From the NCBI GenBank assembly GCA_964498785.1, contig CAZCJL010000025.1, forward strand, positions 1-64,000: a stretch of 64,000 nucleotides of DNA, read 5' to 3'. A program made the position numbers and the translations under genes. Under the pieces are notes generated by a model. That model was not told the DNA's origin, searched no databases, and was given only the letters and a program-made list of their open reading frames with translations. Position 1 is the first letter of the stretch, and each line of letters begins with the position of its first letter. This document shows positions 6,939 to 16,700 of the stretch, one piece after another. The stretch comes from Mariaggregatimicrobium sp964498785 (GTDB lineage Bacteria > Zhuqueibacterota > Zhuqueibacteria > Thermofontimicrobiales > Thiofontviventaceae).

Positions 6939-8174
6939 TTACCGTTCGGCTGGATACGTAAGATTTATAATATTGGTTGTCTTATTTATACCAGGCAATC
7001 GTGCAATCATTTTTTCATATTCCGGGTATTGATATTTTTGTGCAGCAATTCTAAGCAAAAAATACATTTTATCAGAGTGGTTACTCTCCCAGCCATGAAT
7101 CATTTGATAAGGAAACTCTTTTTCCTGCAAAGCATAGGGAATTAAAAACTCAAGAGCAGTGCGAATATTGCGACCATCAGGTGCGCTATAATGCCAAAGA
7201 TCTAAACCGATATGTTCAGCAAGTATCGCCAGACGAAAGAGACCGCGCAAATTAGCTGAACTATACGCAAAGGCACGAGTCCGCGATAATTCCAACGGCT
7301 GGCTCCCATCCGGTTCGATTTGAACGGCAATGCGTTTTTCGGCGACCTGGCTGAGTATCTCTTTAGCAATACTGTCCTTACTACCGACAAAAAAAGCCAG
7401 ACGGCTGGTTTGAATATCGTAGAAAGTACCATGATTGTTATGCTTTGACGCTGCATATATCCCATGATCGCTGTTCAGGAGCCAATTCAGATACCTACCG
7501 AACCATTTCTGCATAGCGGCATGATCTTCATCTGTCCAGTTTGCTGAATGTGCCAGGAGTTCGAGTGCATCGGCAATCGGAACAAAATGGTAAGTATCAA
7601 TAATGCCAATGCCCCGCCCCTTGGTTCGCCCGGGGATGGCTTGCCCGTATTTCAGGTGCGGATTCATGTGCGTCTCTTCTTCAAGAAACCAGACCCGGAT
7701 CAGTTTAGCAGCATGTTTCGCATAGGATTCATGTTCGGTAAAATAATAAGCAAGAGAAAGCGTTTCCACGCAGCCAGCCAATCGTCCAAGAGGCATACTA
7801 TCATAATTTTCGAATTCCGGATTTCTCAAACCATCTTTACGAATATAGGGCAAGCCATCCTCTGTTTCAGGATTGGGCCACCAATAGGGTCCTACACTCA
7901 TATAGTCGTGTTTATTTCCGCTTGGCGGCGTAAAGGATTTATCCATTACAGACCATGGTCCGCTTTGCAGGGCATTGTCAGCCTCCAAGAGCAGGGAATC
8001 CAGTGCTGGCAACAGCGTCTCATCACCAGCCTGGATTCTTTTTTTTGTCGCTGCAAGATCCTGAGGATCGTAAAGGAATACTCTCGCTGCATTGGTATCA
8101 GATTGATGATGGGATCCACAGGATACACCTGTTATAATGGCAACGATGATATAAATTATCCATTCGGGTTTCAT
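6939..8174 (-). CDS. alginate-lyase-family lipoprotein (PL5/PL38-like)
   Basis: About 411 aa from the ATG at 8174, which overlaps the stop of the upstream sulfatase gene as ATGA. A signal peptide ends at 'TGVSCGSHHQ', a plausible lipobox. Family motifs: 'KHDYMSVGPYWWPNPETEDG', 'LPYIRKDGLRNPE', 'WFLEEETHMNPHLKYGQAIPG', 'GRGIGIIDTYHF', 'SKHNNHGTFYDIQ' (Asn-His of the active site) and 'LELSRTRAFAYSSANLRGL'. It is close in length and motifs to the protein at 35852-37114 and less like the one at 3172. The family cleaves polyuronides by beta-elimination; outer-membrane lipid anchoring is inferred. Translational coupling to a sulfatase suggests a sulfated or desulfated uronan as substrate. Confidence 0.78.
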   Translation of the reverse strand: MKPEWIIYIIVAIITGVSCGSHHQSDTNAARVFLYDPQDLAATKKRIQAGDETLLPALDSLLLEADNALQSGPWSVMDKSFTPPSGNKHDYMSVGPYWWPNPETEDGLPYIRKDGLRNPEFENYDSMPLGRLAGCVETLSLAYYFTEHESYAKHAAKLIRVWFLEEETHMNPHLKYGQAIPGRTKGRGIGIIDTYHFVPIADALELLAHSANWTDEDHAAMQKWFGRYLNWLLNSDHGIYAASKHNNHGTFYDIQTSRLAFFVGSKDSIAKEILSQVAEKRIAVQIEPDGSQPLELSRTRAFAYSSANLRGLFRLAILAEHIGLDLWHYSAPDGRNIRTALEFLIPYALQEKEFPYQMIHGWESNHSDKMYFLLRIAAQKYQYPEYEKMIARLPGINKTTNIINLTYPAER

Positions 8175-9700
8175 TGCGGCAGTGCTCCCTTCCACCCTTG
8201 TTTTAGCATAGATGCCATCTCTTTCGCTGCATCAGCATAAGCAGTATCATCGATGACATTGACATTTTCCTGTGGATCTTTCTGACGGTCATAAAGCTCG
8301 TGTGCTCTAACCTCACCTGATTTAACATGCACCCATTCAACATAGCGGTAACGATGTGTGCGCATAGCGTTACCCATTATCAGAGTATTGGCTTTGTTGC
8401 GGCTACGAGGATACTGGCTAAAGATGGCTTTTTTCCACTCTTTGTCAGCATCATTGGTCAGTGGCGCGAAGCTGTAGCCTTCCAGATTATCTGGTTTCGA
8501 TAATCCACATAAGTCGCACAAAGTCGGATAGATATCTACGAGTTCGACCAGAGCATCGCTTTTCTGTCCTTCAGCCTGCATACCGGGGACATCGATAATC
8601 AGCGGTACTTTGGTATCAACTTCAAAATTGGTGTGCTTGGCCCAGGCGCCGTGTTCGCCCAGTTTCCAGCCATGATCACCCCACACGACAACAACAGTGT
8701 TTTCGCGCAGCTTCAATCGATCCAGTTCAGCTAAAATCAAGCCAAGACAATAATCGATGTATGAGACACAGGCGTAATAGCCATGAATTAATCGCCGTGC
8801 TATTTTTTCATCCAGATCACCCTCCTTAATTTCGTCAGGAATATCAGTATAACTCTCCAATTCTCCCATGCCGTTCATGGTGTATCGATTATGTCCTTTC
8901 GGAAAAAAGGGATTGTCCGCAAGGTCGATATCATCTCTGGAATACATATCCCAGAATTTTTTAGGCGCGCAAAACGGTAAATGCGGTTTGCGAAATCCGA
9001 CAGCAAGGAAAAAGGGTTTGTCCGATTTTTCGCAGCGCTGCAATTCCTCAATAGCTTTGTCAGCCAATTGTCCGTCGCCATATCCATTATAGGGCACATC
9101 TGCTGCCTCGGTGGCTGGTCCTTTTTCTGCATTGGGATCTTCAACAATCCAATAGCCATATTGTTTTTTGCGCCGGCGCTGAATGATGGTATTTTTGGCT
9201 TCCTCAGTGACATAACCTCTGCCAAAAAAATTGTCTGCTGCGCGCCATGGTTTCACACTCCATCCATTTAAATCATCATCCGCATGATGATAAATTTTGC
9301 CCAGCGAAACAGTTTCATAACCGTGTTGCTTAAAATTCTGCGGTAGTGTCAAATGATCGGGAAGTGCATCACTTACTTTAGGATAAAGTCCGATAATACC
9401 AGTGGAATCATCACGCAATCCAGTCAACAGTGACGCTCTGGATGCGCCACAAGTAGCATGTTGACAAAAAGCGCTGGTAAAAGCCATTCCGCTTTGGCTC
9501 AATTTATCGATATTGGGCGAAATGATCTGCGTTTCACCGTAACAGTTAAGCTGTGGTCTTAGATCATCAATAGCAATAAAGAGAACATTTTTCTTTTTGT
9601 TTTTGGCGGATTGAGCAAAACCTGTTGCGCCCATCATTGCCAGCGCTAAAGAGCCGGCAGTTGTCGTTTTGATAAAATCTCGTCTTGTTTGTTTTTTCAT
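8171..9700 (-). CDS. Tat-exported sulfatase, iduronate-2-sulfatase-like
   Basis: A 509-aa S1-type sulfatase. It begins MKKQTRRDFIKTTTAGSLAL, a twin-arginine signal. Alkaline-phosphatase-fold metal residues appear in 'LFIAIDDLRPQLNCYG' and 'VVVWGDHGWKLGEHG'. The formylglycine site reads CGASR (residues 84-88), i.e. C-x-A-x-R instead of the common C-x-P-x-R; C-x-A-x-R is accepted by radical-SAM sulfatase-maturing enzymes. 'GYYACVSYIDYCLG' and 'FRKPHLPFCAPKKFWDMY' resemble iduronate-2-sulfatases (subfamily S1_7). The stop overlaps the start of the next lyase gene, so sulfate removal and chain cleavage are co-produced. No maturase gene is in the window. Confidence 0.85.
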   Translation of the reverse strand: MKKQTRRDFIKTTTAGSLALAMMGATGFAQSAKNKKKNVLFIAIDDLRPQLNCYGETQIISPNIDKLSQSGMAFTSAFCQHATCGASRASLLTGLRDDSTGIIGLYPKVSDALPDHLTLPQNFKQHGYETVSLGKIYHHADDDLNGWSVKPWRAADNFFGRGYVTEEAKNTIIQRRRKKQYGYWIVEDPNAEKGPATEAADVPYNGYGDGQLADKAIEELQRCEKSDKPFFLAVGFRKPHLPFCAPKKFWDMYSRDDIDLADNPFFPKGHNRYTMNGMGELESYTDIPDEIKEGDLDEKIARRLIHGYYACVSYIDYCLGLILAELDRLKLRENTVVVVWGDHGWKLGEHGAWAKHTNFEVDTKVPLIIDVPGMQAEGQKSDALVELVDIYPTLCDLCGLSKPDNLEGYSFAPLTNDADKEWKKAIFSQYPRSRNKANTLIMGNAMRTHRYRYVEWVHVKSGEVRAHELYDRQKDPQENVNVIDDTAYADAAKEMASMLKQGWKGALPQ

Positions 9701-10062
9701 TTTATAGCCTTTAATAAGTTATTTGGTTTTTATTTTATCGCTCTTCCTTGAATCTTATGGCAATAGCCGATAACACGAATTCAGGTCAAGAATACTTCGC
9801 ATATCTATTGAATATTTCCAGTTTGTACGATTAAACTTGAGCAGTATCACCACAAACACAGGTGAATTAATCTCTAGTAGTTATCTTCAACAATACTTTA
9901 AAATTTTTTAGTGTTGACTTTTCGCCGCTCACCATTATATTTTTATTCACCTTGCAAGTTCGAATCCTTTTTTTATGGTTCGCACAGCTTACTGGACCAT
10001 TGTTTCCGGGAGAAATTGTATTTTCCCTTTCTACCCTGAATTTGTCCCTATTTTTATCACGC
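9701..10062. other. 362-bp intergenic region
   Basis: AT-rich DNA between the BNR-propeller gene and the sulfatase gene, both minus strand. It probably carries the promoter of the 9700-3172 gene run. I see no strong hairpin and no convincing gene; an open plus-strand frame from 9952 continues antisense through a real gene and is ignored. Confidence 0.4.
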
Positions 10063-11316
10063 TTATTCGATGACTATCTGATCCCGACTTATGGATTTCT
10101 CAAGAGGACTATCAGGCATCTCCAATTGATCCAAATCGCTAATCTTAATTTTTATTACTTCAATCGACTGCTTGTCGCCGGAAAAAGCAACCAGCAAATA
10201 ACCGTTGTGTTCAATCACGTGTGGATAATCAATGCGTCTTCCGCCAATAAGATATCCCATTTTCGTAAATATAAGCCCGTCATCACTGATCGACAAAGAC
10301 AATGGATCACGTTTTTTCGGATTTGGATTGGAGACAAGCACGTAGCGTCCATCGCTTAATTGCAAGCCGTTGAATTTTGAACGTGCATCTGGGAAATTCG
10401 TTCGCACCGGTCTGGTCCACGTTTGGCCGTGATCTGTAGAAAAAGCACGGTACAAAAATCCACTCCGGGAATTATCACGGAATAGTGCCAATAAACTCCT
10501 ATCAGGCAGTACCCACCAATATGGCTCTTCTAACTTTAGTCCATTTCCCATGTAATTAACGACCGGATGGGCTTCCCACTGATCGAAATGTTTTATACCG
10601 CCAGTGAGCATATAAATATTTCGGTCATAGGTCCGCCGGGACATCATCCACTCACCAGTGGGGAGCAATTTGGGCGGAAAGTTGTTGATGGTATTTTCGT
10701 AAACGACTCCAATGTCATCCCATTTCTCAAGTTCCTGATTGTATCGGAATGCCAATAATGCCAGGCTTGCTCCAAAGAATTTGCCTGCCTCATCCAATGA
10801 AACCAGCGCCAGCAGTTCTCCTTTGCGCAACCAAAATCCCCGTGAGATGTAGCGAAATCCTTCTGGTGTGCGCGTATTGAAAAACGGGGATTGAGGATCG
10901 GATTTGGGCGGATAGGGTGTTATATATTTTGGTTCGTTCCAGGTTATTCCATCCTGACTGGTTGCATAAGCCACACGTTGACCAACGCGGTCCTCTACGC
11001 CCGGTCCATCGCTCCACATGATCCAGAATCTCCCTTGATAGAATACAAGGTAATTGTGTTGATTTACTCCTTCCCTTTCTTTTGCATCATTGACTACCGC
11101 ATGCTCGGAAGGTATTCGTGGAAGATTGTCAAAAGCGATAAGATGGGGATTCTCTGGCACCCAGTCTCCGGCAAGCATGACCGGTGAGTCGGGATTCTTT
11201 ACAGGATGCGGATAATTTTCTGGTTTTTGTGTTGAGCAGCCGACGATAACAAATAACAAAACAGCACATATAGCACTGCCAACTATCTTAAAACCGTGAG
11301 GTATCCTTCTATTCAT
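10063..11316 (-). CDS. sialidase-superfamily (BNR/Asp-box) propeller lipoprotein
   Basis: About 417 aa. The signal peptide ends with 'LLFVIVGCSTQ', a good lipobox. The body contains Asp-box-like turns spaced as in six-bladed sialidase-type propellers: 'YATSQDGITWNEP', 'FSTDHGQTWTRP' and the degenerate 'SISDDGLIFTK', plus 'GRFWIMWSDGPG' and 'LQLSDGRYVLVSNPN'. ATG at 11316 follows an AAAGG-type ribosome site and is 12 bp after the stop of the preceding sulfatase gene, so it is in that operon. The superfamily holds exo-sialidases, rhamnosidases and inactive glycan binders; a uronan-linked exoglycosidase or lyase is possible, but the catalytic residues cannot be assigned here. Confidence 0.65.
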   Translation of the reverse strand: MNRRIPHGFKIVGSAICAVLLFVIVGCSTQKPENYPHPVKNPDSPVMLAGDWVPENPHLIAFDNLPRIPSEHAVVNDAKEREGVNQHNYLVFYQGRFWIMWSDGPGVEDRVGQRVAYATSQDGITWNEPKYITPYPPKSDPQSPFFNTRTPEGFRYISRGFWLRKGELLALVSLDEAGKFFGASLALLAFRYNQELEKWDDIGVVYENTINNFPPKLLPTGEWMMSRRTYDRNIYMLTGGIKHFDQWEAHPVVNYMGNGLKLEEPYWWVLPDRSLLALFRDNSRSGFLYRAFSTDHGQTWTRPVRTNFPDARSKFNGLQLSDGRYVLVSNPNPKKRDPLSLSISDDGLIFTKMGYLIGGRRIDYPHVIEHNGYLLVAFSGDKQSIEVIKIKISDLDQLEMPDSPLEKSISRDQIVIE

Positions 11317-11328
11317 CACTAAGGCCTT

Positions 11329-12669
11329 TCATTTTTTATCACTTTTGTTCAGCCATTTTGGAGGATATTTTTCCAATGCTCTGATTTCTTCTTTAATTCC
11401 TGCATCGCCAATTTCTTCCATCCATTCATCCATTTTCATACTCAGCTCATTTTTAATCGATTGCATCTCTTTTAGGTCGGCGAGATTATTTGTTTCGAGC
11501 GGATCTGTTTGAATATCATACAACTCCTCGTACGGTTTGATCCAGCCTTGCTTCGGATTGGGAATTTCATGATTGAGATTACGTATATATTTGTATTTTT
11601 TATTTCGTACAGCTCGAATTGGATAAGGGGTTTTGACCCGTTTCCAGTCAGCATTACCTACATTGACTCCGGTATAGCTGAAATAGAGTTCTTCATGATG
11701 TTTGTATTCACCATTTTTTAGCATCCTGAGCATTGATTTTCCATCCAGAATCTCAGGTGGCGCACTGCCCGCGATTTCGAACAGCGTCGGCAGAATATCA
11801 AGCGTCGTCACCAATTCCTCATTAGTTGAGCCAGTTTTTATTTTCCCTGGCCAGCGTATTGCCATCGGCACATTCAGCCCCGTATCGTACAGCGTATTCT
11901 TGGTTCGAGGTTTCTGTGCTTCATTGTCGTTAGTATATATGATGATGGTATTTTTTGCCAATCCAAACTTTTCTAATAATTCAAGGTATTTCCCCAATTC
12001 GTGATCCATATACCAGTTAGATGCATCATATCCCTCAAGTCCGTTCGGTAATTTCCCCAGCTTGGGATCGTGAGGTAATGAAGCAGCATGAAAAATGCAA
12101 AAGGGACGTGTGTCTTCTGAACTTATAAACTTCTCGACTTCATCAAAGCGGGTTTTTTTATGTCGCGAAGAATCCATCCATTCATATTTAGCCGGCGGAG
12201 CGGCGGGAACAGTTTCATCTGATTTTTCAATACGAAACTCCCACTCATAAAGGTCACTCGGCTTTTGAATTCCATCTTTGCCGACAATACAGGCGCGATA
12301 TCCCAACTCCTTCATATAGTTGGGAAGCGATTTGACACCATCCTTAAAGCCTGAATGGTTGGCATGGGCGCCGTTGCGAATCGGATACATACCGGAAAGC
12401 AAAGCGCCCCGGTTGGGAGTACAAATCGAGGAAGGAGTGAAACAATTTGTAAACAGGACACCCTCTTCGGCAAGTTTATCGATATTTGGCGTATGACTTG
12501 GTTCTGCCCCATAACAACCCACGCTGGATTTATACTGATCATCTGCCAGATAAATTAAAATATTCGGTCGATCTTTCGCCGAAGTGCTGTAATTAAATCC
12601 AGTCGTTGCAAGCATGGCACAACCAGCCCCGGCTATCTTCAAGAAATTACGTCTGGTTAAATCTTCCAT
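11329..12669 (-). CDS. Tat-exported sulfatase, heparan-N-sulfatase-like
   Basis: About 446 aa. The N-terminus has a twin-arginine motif (LTRRNFLKIAGAG). Conserved parts: 'NILIYLADDQYKSSVGCYG' (metal-binding Asp pair), formylglycine site CTPNR (about residues 84-88) followed by 'GALLSGMYPIRNGAH', 'IIIYTNDNEAQ', and 'NTLYDTGLNVPMAIRWPG'. The C-T-P-N-R site with 'SGMYPIRNGAH' is the pattern of the S1_8 (sulfamidase-like) group, which includes sulfatases acting on marine polysaccharides as well as N-sulfated glycans. AAGGAG precedes the ATG. It is 23-26 bp downstream of another sulfatase gene and 12 bp upstream of the propeller gene. Confidence 0.83.
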   Translation of the reverse strand: MEDLTRRNFLKIAGAGCAMLATTGFNYSTSAKDRPNILIYLADDQYKSSVGCYGAEPSHTPNIDKLAEEGVLFTNCFTPSSICTPNRGALLSGMYPIRNGAHANHSGFKDGVKSLPNYMKELGYRACIVGKDGIQKPSDLYEWEFRIEKSDETVPAAPPAKYEWMDSSRHKKTRFDEVEKFISSEDTRPFCIFHAASLPHDPKLGKLPNGLEGYDASNWYMDHELGKYLELLEKFGLAKNTIIIYTNDNEAQKPRTKNTLYDTGLNVPMAIRWPGKIKTGSTNEELVTTLDILPTLFEIAGSAPPEILDGKSMLRMLKNGEYKHHEELYFSYTGVNVGNADWKRVKTPYPIRAVRNKKYKYIRNLNHEIPNPKQGWIKPYEELYDIQTDPLETNNLADLKEMQSIKNELSMKMDEWMEEIGDAGIKEEIRALEKYPPKWLNKSDKK

Positions 12670-12695
12670 CATATCTCCTTATGTAAGCCAAACTA

Positions 12696-14423
12696 CTAAT
12701 TTGGAATTGATACATATTTCTCACGGATTTTATTTTCATTAATATAATGAAGCATTTTTTCAATAATTTCAGGATGCTGGTCTGCTACATTTTTATCTTC
12801 CGGCACCGCTTTATTATCTTTAAAATGAAATAATTCGGTTTTACTTTGGTCTTCTCGAATAACTGCTTTCCAATAGCCCATGCTGATAAAGTGCTGAACA
12901 TCGTCATAGGCTGGCATTTTCTTTTTTAATTCCTGCTTAGTATTTTCGAACTTAAGATCATTGGCAAGATTGTGAAATTCATCAGGATCACTTATTACAT
13001 CATACAATTCCTCAGAGCCATCATAATAGCGCGTGTAGCGCCAATTCTTTGTCCGAATGCTGTGGTTGCCGCGTCCAAAAGTTGTTACTACGTGCTTTGA
13101 TATTTCAGCCTGTGTATCTTTGAGTAGCGGAACCAGAGTGTTGCCTTCCAGATATTCCTCCTGAGGCAGATGAAGCAAATCAAGCAAAGTGGGATAAAGA
13201 TCGATAAGACTGACCGGCTCATTGCATTTCTCGCCAGTCACATAACCGGAACGGCCATTTTTTGCAGGCACAATAATCAACGGTACGCGGGTAGATTCTT
13301 CCCAGCCGGCAAACTTGCCCCAGTGCTCTTTTTCTCCCAAATGCCACCCATGATCGCTCCATAACACAATTATCGTGTTATCACGATGCGGGCTTTTTTC
13401 GAGGGCATCCAGAACCCGACCGATTTGTGCGTCAATAAATGCAACACATGCCAGATAACAGGAGACTGCCTCCCGCCATTGCTTATGTTCAACAACATTT
13501 TTGTGGGATCCTCCTGTAAATGCTTTTAGCGCAAAATCCTTACCCACTCGTGAAAGATCATCCAAATCATTGATTAAAACTTTTGGCAATTGGACGCTTT
13601 CCGGAGGAAACATGTCATAATATTTTTTCGGAACAAATAGCGGGATATGCGGACGGTATATTCCAACTCCTAAAAAAAACGGTGCATCCTGCTCCTGTTT
13701 CAATTTTTGAATTCCCCACTCGGCAGTTTCATAATCGCCCATTTCACTATCTTCGACTTCCAGAGCGCCCCAATCAAACGAATCAATCTGTCTTTGCCCA
13801 AGCCGTCTTTCTCTGGGCATTTTGTTAAGCGGAAATGTTACATTCAGTTTGCCGGGTCCACGGTTTACTTTGTGTGTCAATACGGATTTATCAACCGAAG
13901 AATTAAATTCTTCATCCGTATATAGAGTTTCTTCATTTGTAAAAGGCAGCCATTTTTTATAAGGAGGTCCAAATTCTGTGAAGAGATTGTCAGGATACCG
14001 TTTCATACTCCCATGTAGCAACTTGCCTGCACCATAGGTTCTGTATCCTGACTTTTCTAATGATTGTGGCAATGTCTGAAATTCCCGCCCGATTTTTTTC
14101 AACGCTTCATTATCATTGGTAAAAATACCGGTATTCCAGGGCTGCCTTCCTGTAAAAATGGCTGCTCTGGAAGGTCCGCATATCGGGACAGCACAATGGG
14201 CATTTGTGAATAAAATCCCCTGGTTGGCAAGACGGTCTATATTGGGTGTTCTCGCCTGAGGATGTCCACCGAGACAACCGATCCAATCATTGAGATCATC
14301 AATCGCGATGAATAGTACATTTTGTTTAGATTGCCTTCCACTACAGCCCACTGCAAAAGGAAAAACTGTTGAAGCCAACGTACATGAGGTCATTTTTAAA
14401 AAATTTCGTCTTGAAATATCCAT
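12696..14423 (-). CDS. Tat-exported sulfatase (possibly lipid-anchored)
   Basis: A 575-aa sulfatase. The signal is 'ISRRNFLKMTS…' with a cysteine in 'FAVGCSGRQ', so it may be a Tat-exported lipoprotein. Active-site residues: 'NVLFIAIDDLNDWIGCLGG', formylglycine site CGPSR (residues 82-86) in 'AVPICGPSRAAIFTG', and 'IIVLWSDHGWHLGEKEHWGK'. The pattern 'NDWIGCLGGHPQARTPNID' is typical of iduronate-2-sulfatase/choline-sulfatase-like enzymes of the S1_7/S1_16 kind. Its C-terminus is longer than in the other two, ending 'INENKIREKYVSIPN'. First of three closely spaced genes (sulfatase, sulfatase, propeller) and 37 bp downstream of a PL6 lyase. Confidence 0.83.
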   Translation of the reverse strand: MDISRRNFLKMTSCTLASTVFPFAVGCSGRQSKQNVLFIAIDDLNDWIGCLGGHPQARTPNIDRLANQGILFTNAHCAVPICGPSRAAIFTGRQPWNTGIFTNDNEALKKIGREFQTLPQSLEKSGYRTYGAGKLLHGSMKRYPDNLFTEFGPPYKKWLPFTNEETLYTDEEFNSSVDKSVLTHKVNRGPGKLNVTFPLNKMPRERRLGQRQIDSFDWGALEVEDSEMGDYETAEWGIQKLKQEQDAPFFLGVGIYRPHIPLFVPKKYYDMFPPESVQLPKVLINDLDDLSRVGKDFALKAFTGGSHKNVVEHKQWREAVSCYLACVAFIDAQIGRVLDALEKSPHRDNTIIVLWSDHGWHLGEKEHWGKFAGWEESTRVPLIIVPAKNGRSGYVTGEKCNEPVSLIDLYPTLLDLLHLPQEEYLEGNTLVPLLKDTQAEISKHVVTTFGRGNHSIRTKNWRYTRYYDGSEELYDVISDPDEFHNLANDLKFENTKQELKKKMPAYDDVQHFISMGYWKAVIREDQSKTELFHFKDNKAVPEDKNVADQHPEIIEKMLHYINENKIREKYVSIPN

Positions 14424-14460
14424 TATTTTAAAGCTCCCAAATAATTTGGTGTTCTTGCTT

Positions 14461-16635
14461 TTATCGCATCAAAATCATTTTCTGCTGTGATTCAAAGTTG
14501 GATGTTTTGATCATGTAAAAATATACCCCGGATGCCAATCCGGATGCGTCAAATTCAACCTGATGATGTCCTGCATTTAGATGCCTGTTCACAATTTCTG
14601 TTACCTTATGTCCCAGTATATCATAAACAAATAGCGTCGTATGTCCGGCTTTCTTCAATGAGAACGTAATCGTTGTTGTCGGATTGAACGGATTCGGGTA
14701 ATTTTGGCTTAAACGATTTTCCATCGGCCTGGAATTATATGCTTCCACTCCAACTGCCTGTGAAAAGGTGACCGTGAGTGCTTTATTCGAATCCATCAAC
14801 ACACTATCAGGATTATTGGTACTTGCTAACTCTCCGCCCCAGTGGCTGAATAACCAACCTTCAGCCGGAATTGCTTCAATTTTTACCAGAGTACTCTCAG
14901 GGTACGATCCGCCATCGGGATCGAATACCACTGTGCCGGAACCAATTTTCCAGACAGCCAGGTTGTAACGAACCGGCGGCATAAAATTAGCGTTGACGAT
15001 TTTATCACTATCCATTGTTATAATTATCGGATTATACGTATTTTCAATATCTCCGCTCCAGCCTGCGAATGAGTTGTCTTCATCAGGGATGGCTGTCAAT
15101 GTAACCGTCGTGCCTTCTTCATAGATGCCTCCGGGTGGTTCCAGCACAACTTCGCCTGTTCCATCTCCGGTCATATTGATTGAAAGAATTCGAGGTAATT
15201 TAGAATCTTTTATCCAGTCCGGACCAACATCAGCAGATGTCAACGGTTGACGGGAGCCGCTTCCAAACTCATCTGCTCCGATGTCCTTTTGACTATCTCT
15301 AACAATACCATCAATATCTTCAATGACATCAGAATATTCACCAACCGACGCATCTATAGCAGGACTCTGCGCTGATATCTGATACCACCCGTTAATTAAA
15401 GATAGTGCCGGATCATCCACGACATATCCCGAATCCGGCACATCCCCCAATCGTGCTCCAAACAGTAGATTCCCTTCCCAGAATTCATTCAATCCAGCAT
15501 GATTCGGATCATGGGCATAGCATTTTGCAGTATTATCCATGGTAATGATATTATTCGCAAAGATGTTATCTTTGGGAGGAAGAACGATCGGATCATCCTT
15601 ATCCCACGCGCCTGAATAAATTCCCTCTGCGCAGTTAACAATTGTATTATGGACAATGGTAATACTATCTGCCCGGACATGCCCCCCATCACCCGGTACA
15701 TAGTCCGTATGATCCATCCCGGCATAAAGGGTTATCGCACTACGCTGTCCGTCACCGTTTAAATCCTGAAAATAATTATTGAGAATTTTATGCCCGCGAT
15801 GTGTAATCCTGATGCCTCCGGTATTATACCCATTGTTACCAAAAAAATAGTTTCCTTCAACAACACAATTTGTTCCCTGTCTCAGCGTCAGCGTTCCCTG
15901 GCACTCGACGAACGTATTGTAGCGATAAATATTGTTGTGGCATTTGTTTGAAATAATTTCGATTTCGCCATTGCAGTGGTAAAAATAGTTATACTCGGCA
16001 ATGATATTCCCTTGCAGGTCTGAGTAGTCTCCGGATGACACCTTGAGCGTTTCATATCCGTTCCCGTTTCCGGTCGGCTTGACTCCAAAATGATTATGAT
16101 CGATTCGATGATAACCGTGCGGAGTTTCCCGCAGTCGAACAAGCACTGTCACTCCACTGTGTCTTTTCCCACTGAAAAAACAGTGATCTAAACGATTATG
16201 TACCCCGTTCACTATTATCCAGTGATAACGGGTGGCTTCCCGAGGTGGATTAAATTCAGAAACCTGGGTGTTTGTAACACGACAGTGGCGGCTACCGGTT
16301 GCAAATTCAATTGCGCTGTCAGTGTTATAACCGCCTACAAAGCGCAATCCGTCCACTTTCAAATAAGTCCCATCAATTTTCAGGCGTGAACTTCCGTTGA
16401 GCACAACAAATCCGGGTGCTTCTGCACGTAACAGAATCGAATCACCCTCTGCACCATCTCCACTAAAACGTATATATTGATTTGTCCATGTTCCGTTTAT
16501 CATGGTTAATGTATCGCCGGGTTGCGCAATGTTCATTGACGAATTTATTTCTGCCGCAGTGGAAACAAGATATTCAGTGGCATAGACGCCACAACTGAAC
16601 AACACGATGATCAGGTATGTAAATATTATCCTCAT
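14461..16635 (-). CDS. PL6 polysaccharide lyase with B-repeats and T9SS tail (PL6-1)
   Basis: About 724 aa from the ATG at 16635 (AGGA 5 bp before it). Signal peptide, then a right-handed beta-helix (residues ~30-480) of the chondroitinase-B/alginate lyase PL6 family. Active-site residues by homology: Lys in 'EIEIISNK' (K242 in the longest frame) and Arg in 'GTLTLRQG' (R263), preceded by the calcium-ligand region 'YNYFYHCNGE'. Two InlB-type B-repeats follow ('FAGWSGDIEN…', 'FSHWGGELAST…'), then the T9SS sorting domain 'QNYPNPFNPTTTITFSLKKA' ending 'SQQKMILMR'. It cleaves alginate or a dermatan-like uronan at the cell surface. Closely related to PL6-2 at 18218. Confidence 0.88.
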   Translation of the reverse strand: MRIIFTYLIIVLFSCGVYATEYLVSTAAEINSSMNIAQPGDTLTMINGTWTNQYIRFSGDGAEGDSILLRAEAPGFVVLNGSSRLKIDGTYLKVDGLRFVGGYNTDSAIEFATGSRHCRVTNTQVSEFNPPREATRYHWIIVNGVHNRLDHCFFSGKRHSGVTVLVRLRETPHGYHRIDHNHFGVKPTGNGNGYETLKVSSGDYSDLQGNIIAEYNYFYHCNGEIEIISNKCHNNIYRYNTFVECQGTLTLRQGTNCVVEGNYFFGNNGYNTGGIRITHRGHKILNNYFQDLNGDGQRSAITLYAGMDHTDYVPGDGGHVRADSITIVHNTIVNCAEGIYSGAWDKDDPIVLPPKDNIFANNIITMDNTAKCYAHDPNHAGLNEFWEGNLLFGARLGDVPDSGYVVDDPALSLINGWYQISAQSPAIDASVGEYSDVIEDIDGIVRDSQKDIGADEFGSGSRQPLTSADVGPDWIKDSKLPRILSINMTGDGTGEVVLEPPGGIYEEGTTVTLTAIPDEDNSFAGWSGDIENTYNPIIITMDSDKIVNANFMPPVRYNLAVWKIGSGTVVFDPDGGSYPESTLVKIEAIPAEGWLFSHWGGELASTNNPDSVLMDSNKALTVTFSQAVGVEAYNSRPMENRLSQNYPNPFNPTTTITFSLKKAGHTTLFVYDILGHKVTEIVNRHLNAGHHQVEFDASGLASGVYFYMIKTSNFESQQKMILMR

Positions 16636-16700
16636 TCGAGTTCCTGTAATTTGGTTGTATCTGTTCAATAATTCTTGGCTCAGTGATTTAAATTCCGCTT

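Noticed and set aside
7548..8240. 230-aa open frame on the plus strand
   Set aside because: Antisense to the alginate-lyase-family gene and the sulfatase end, both with clear motifs; no recognisable protein features.
9958..9967. GTTCGAATCC resembling a tRNA T-loop
   Set aside because: The flanks do not form a T-stem, and no acceptor, anticodon or D arm can be folded around it on the plus strand.
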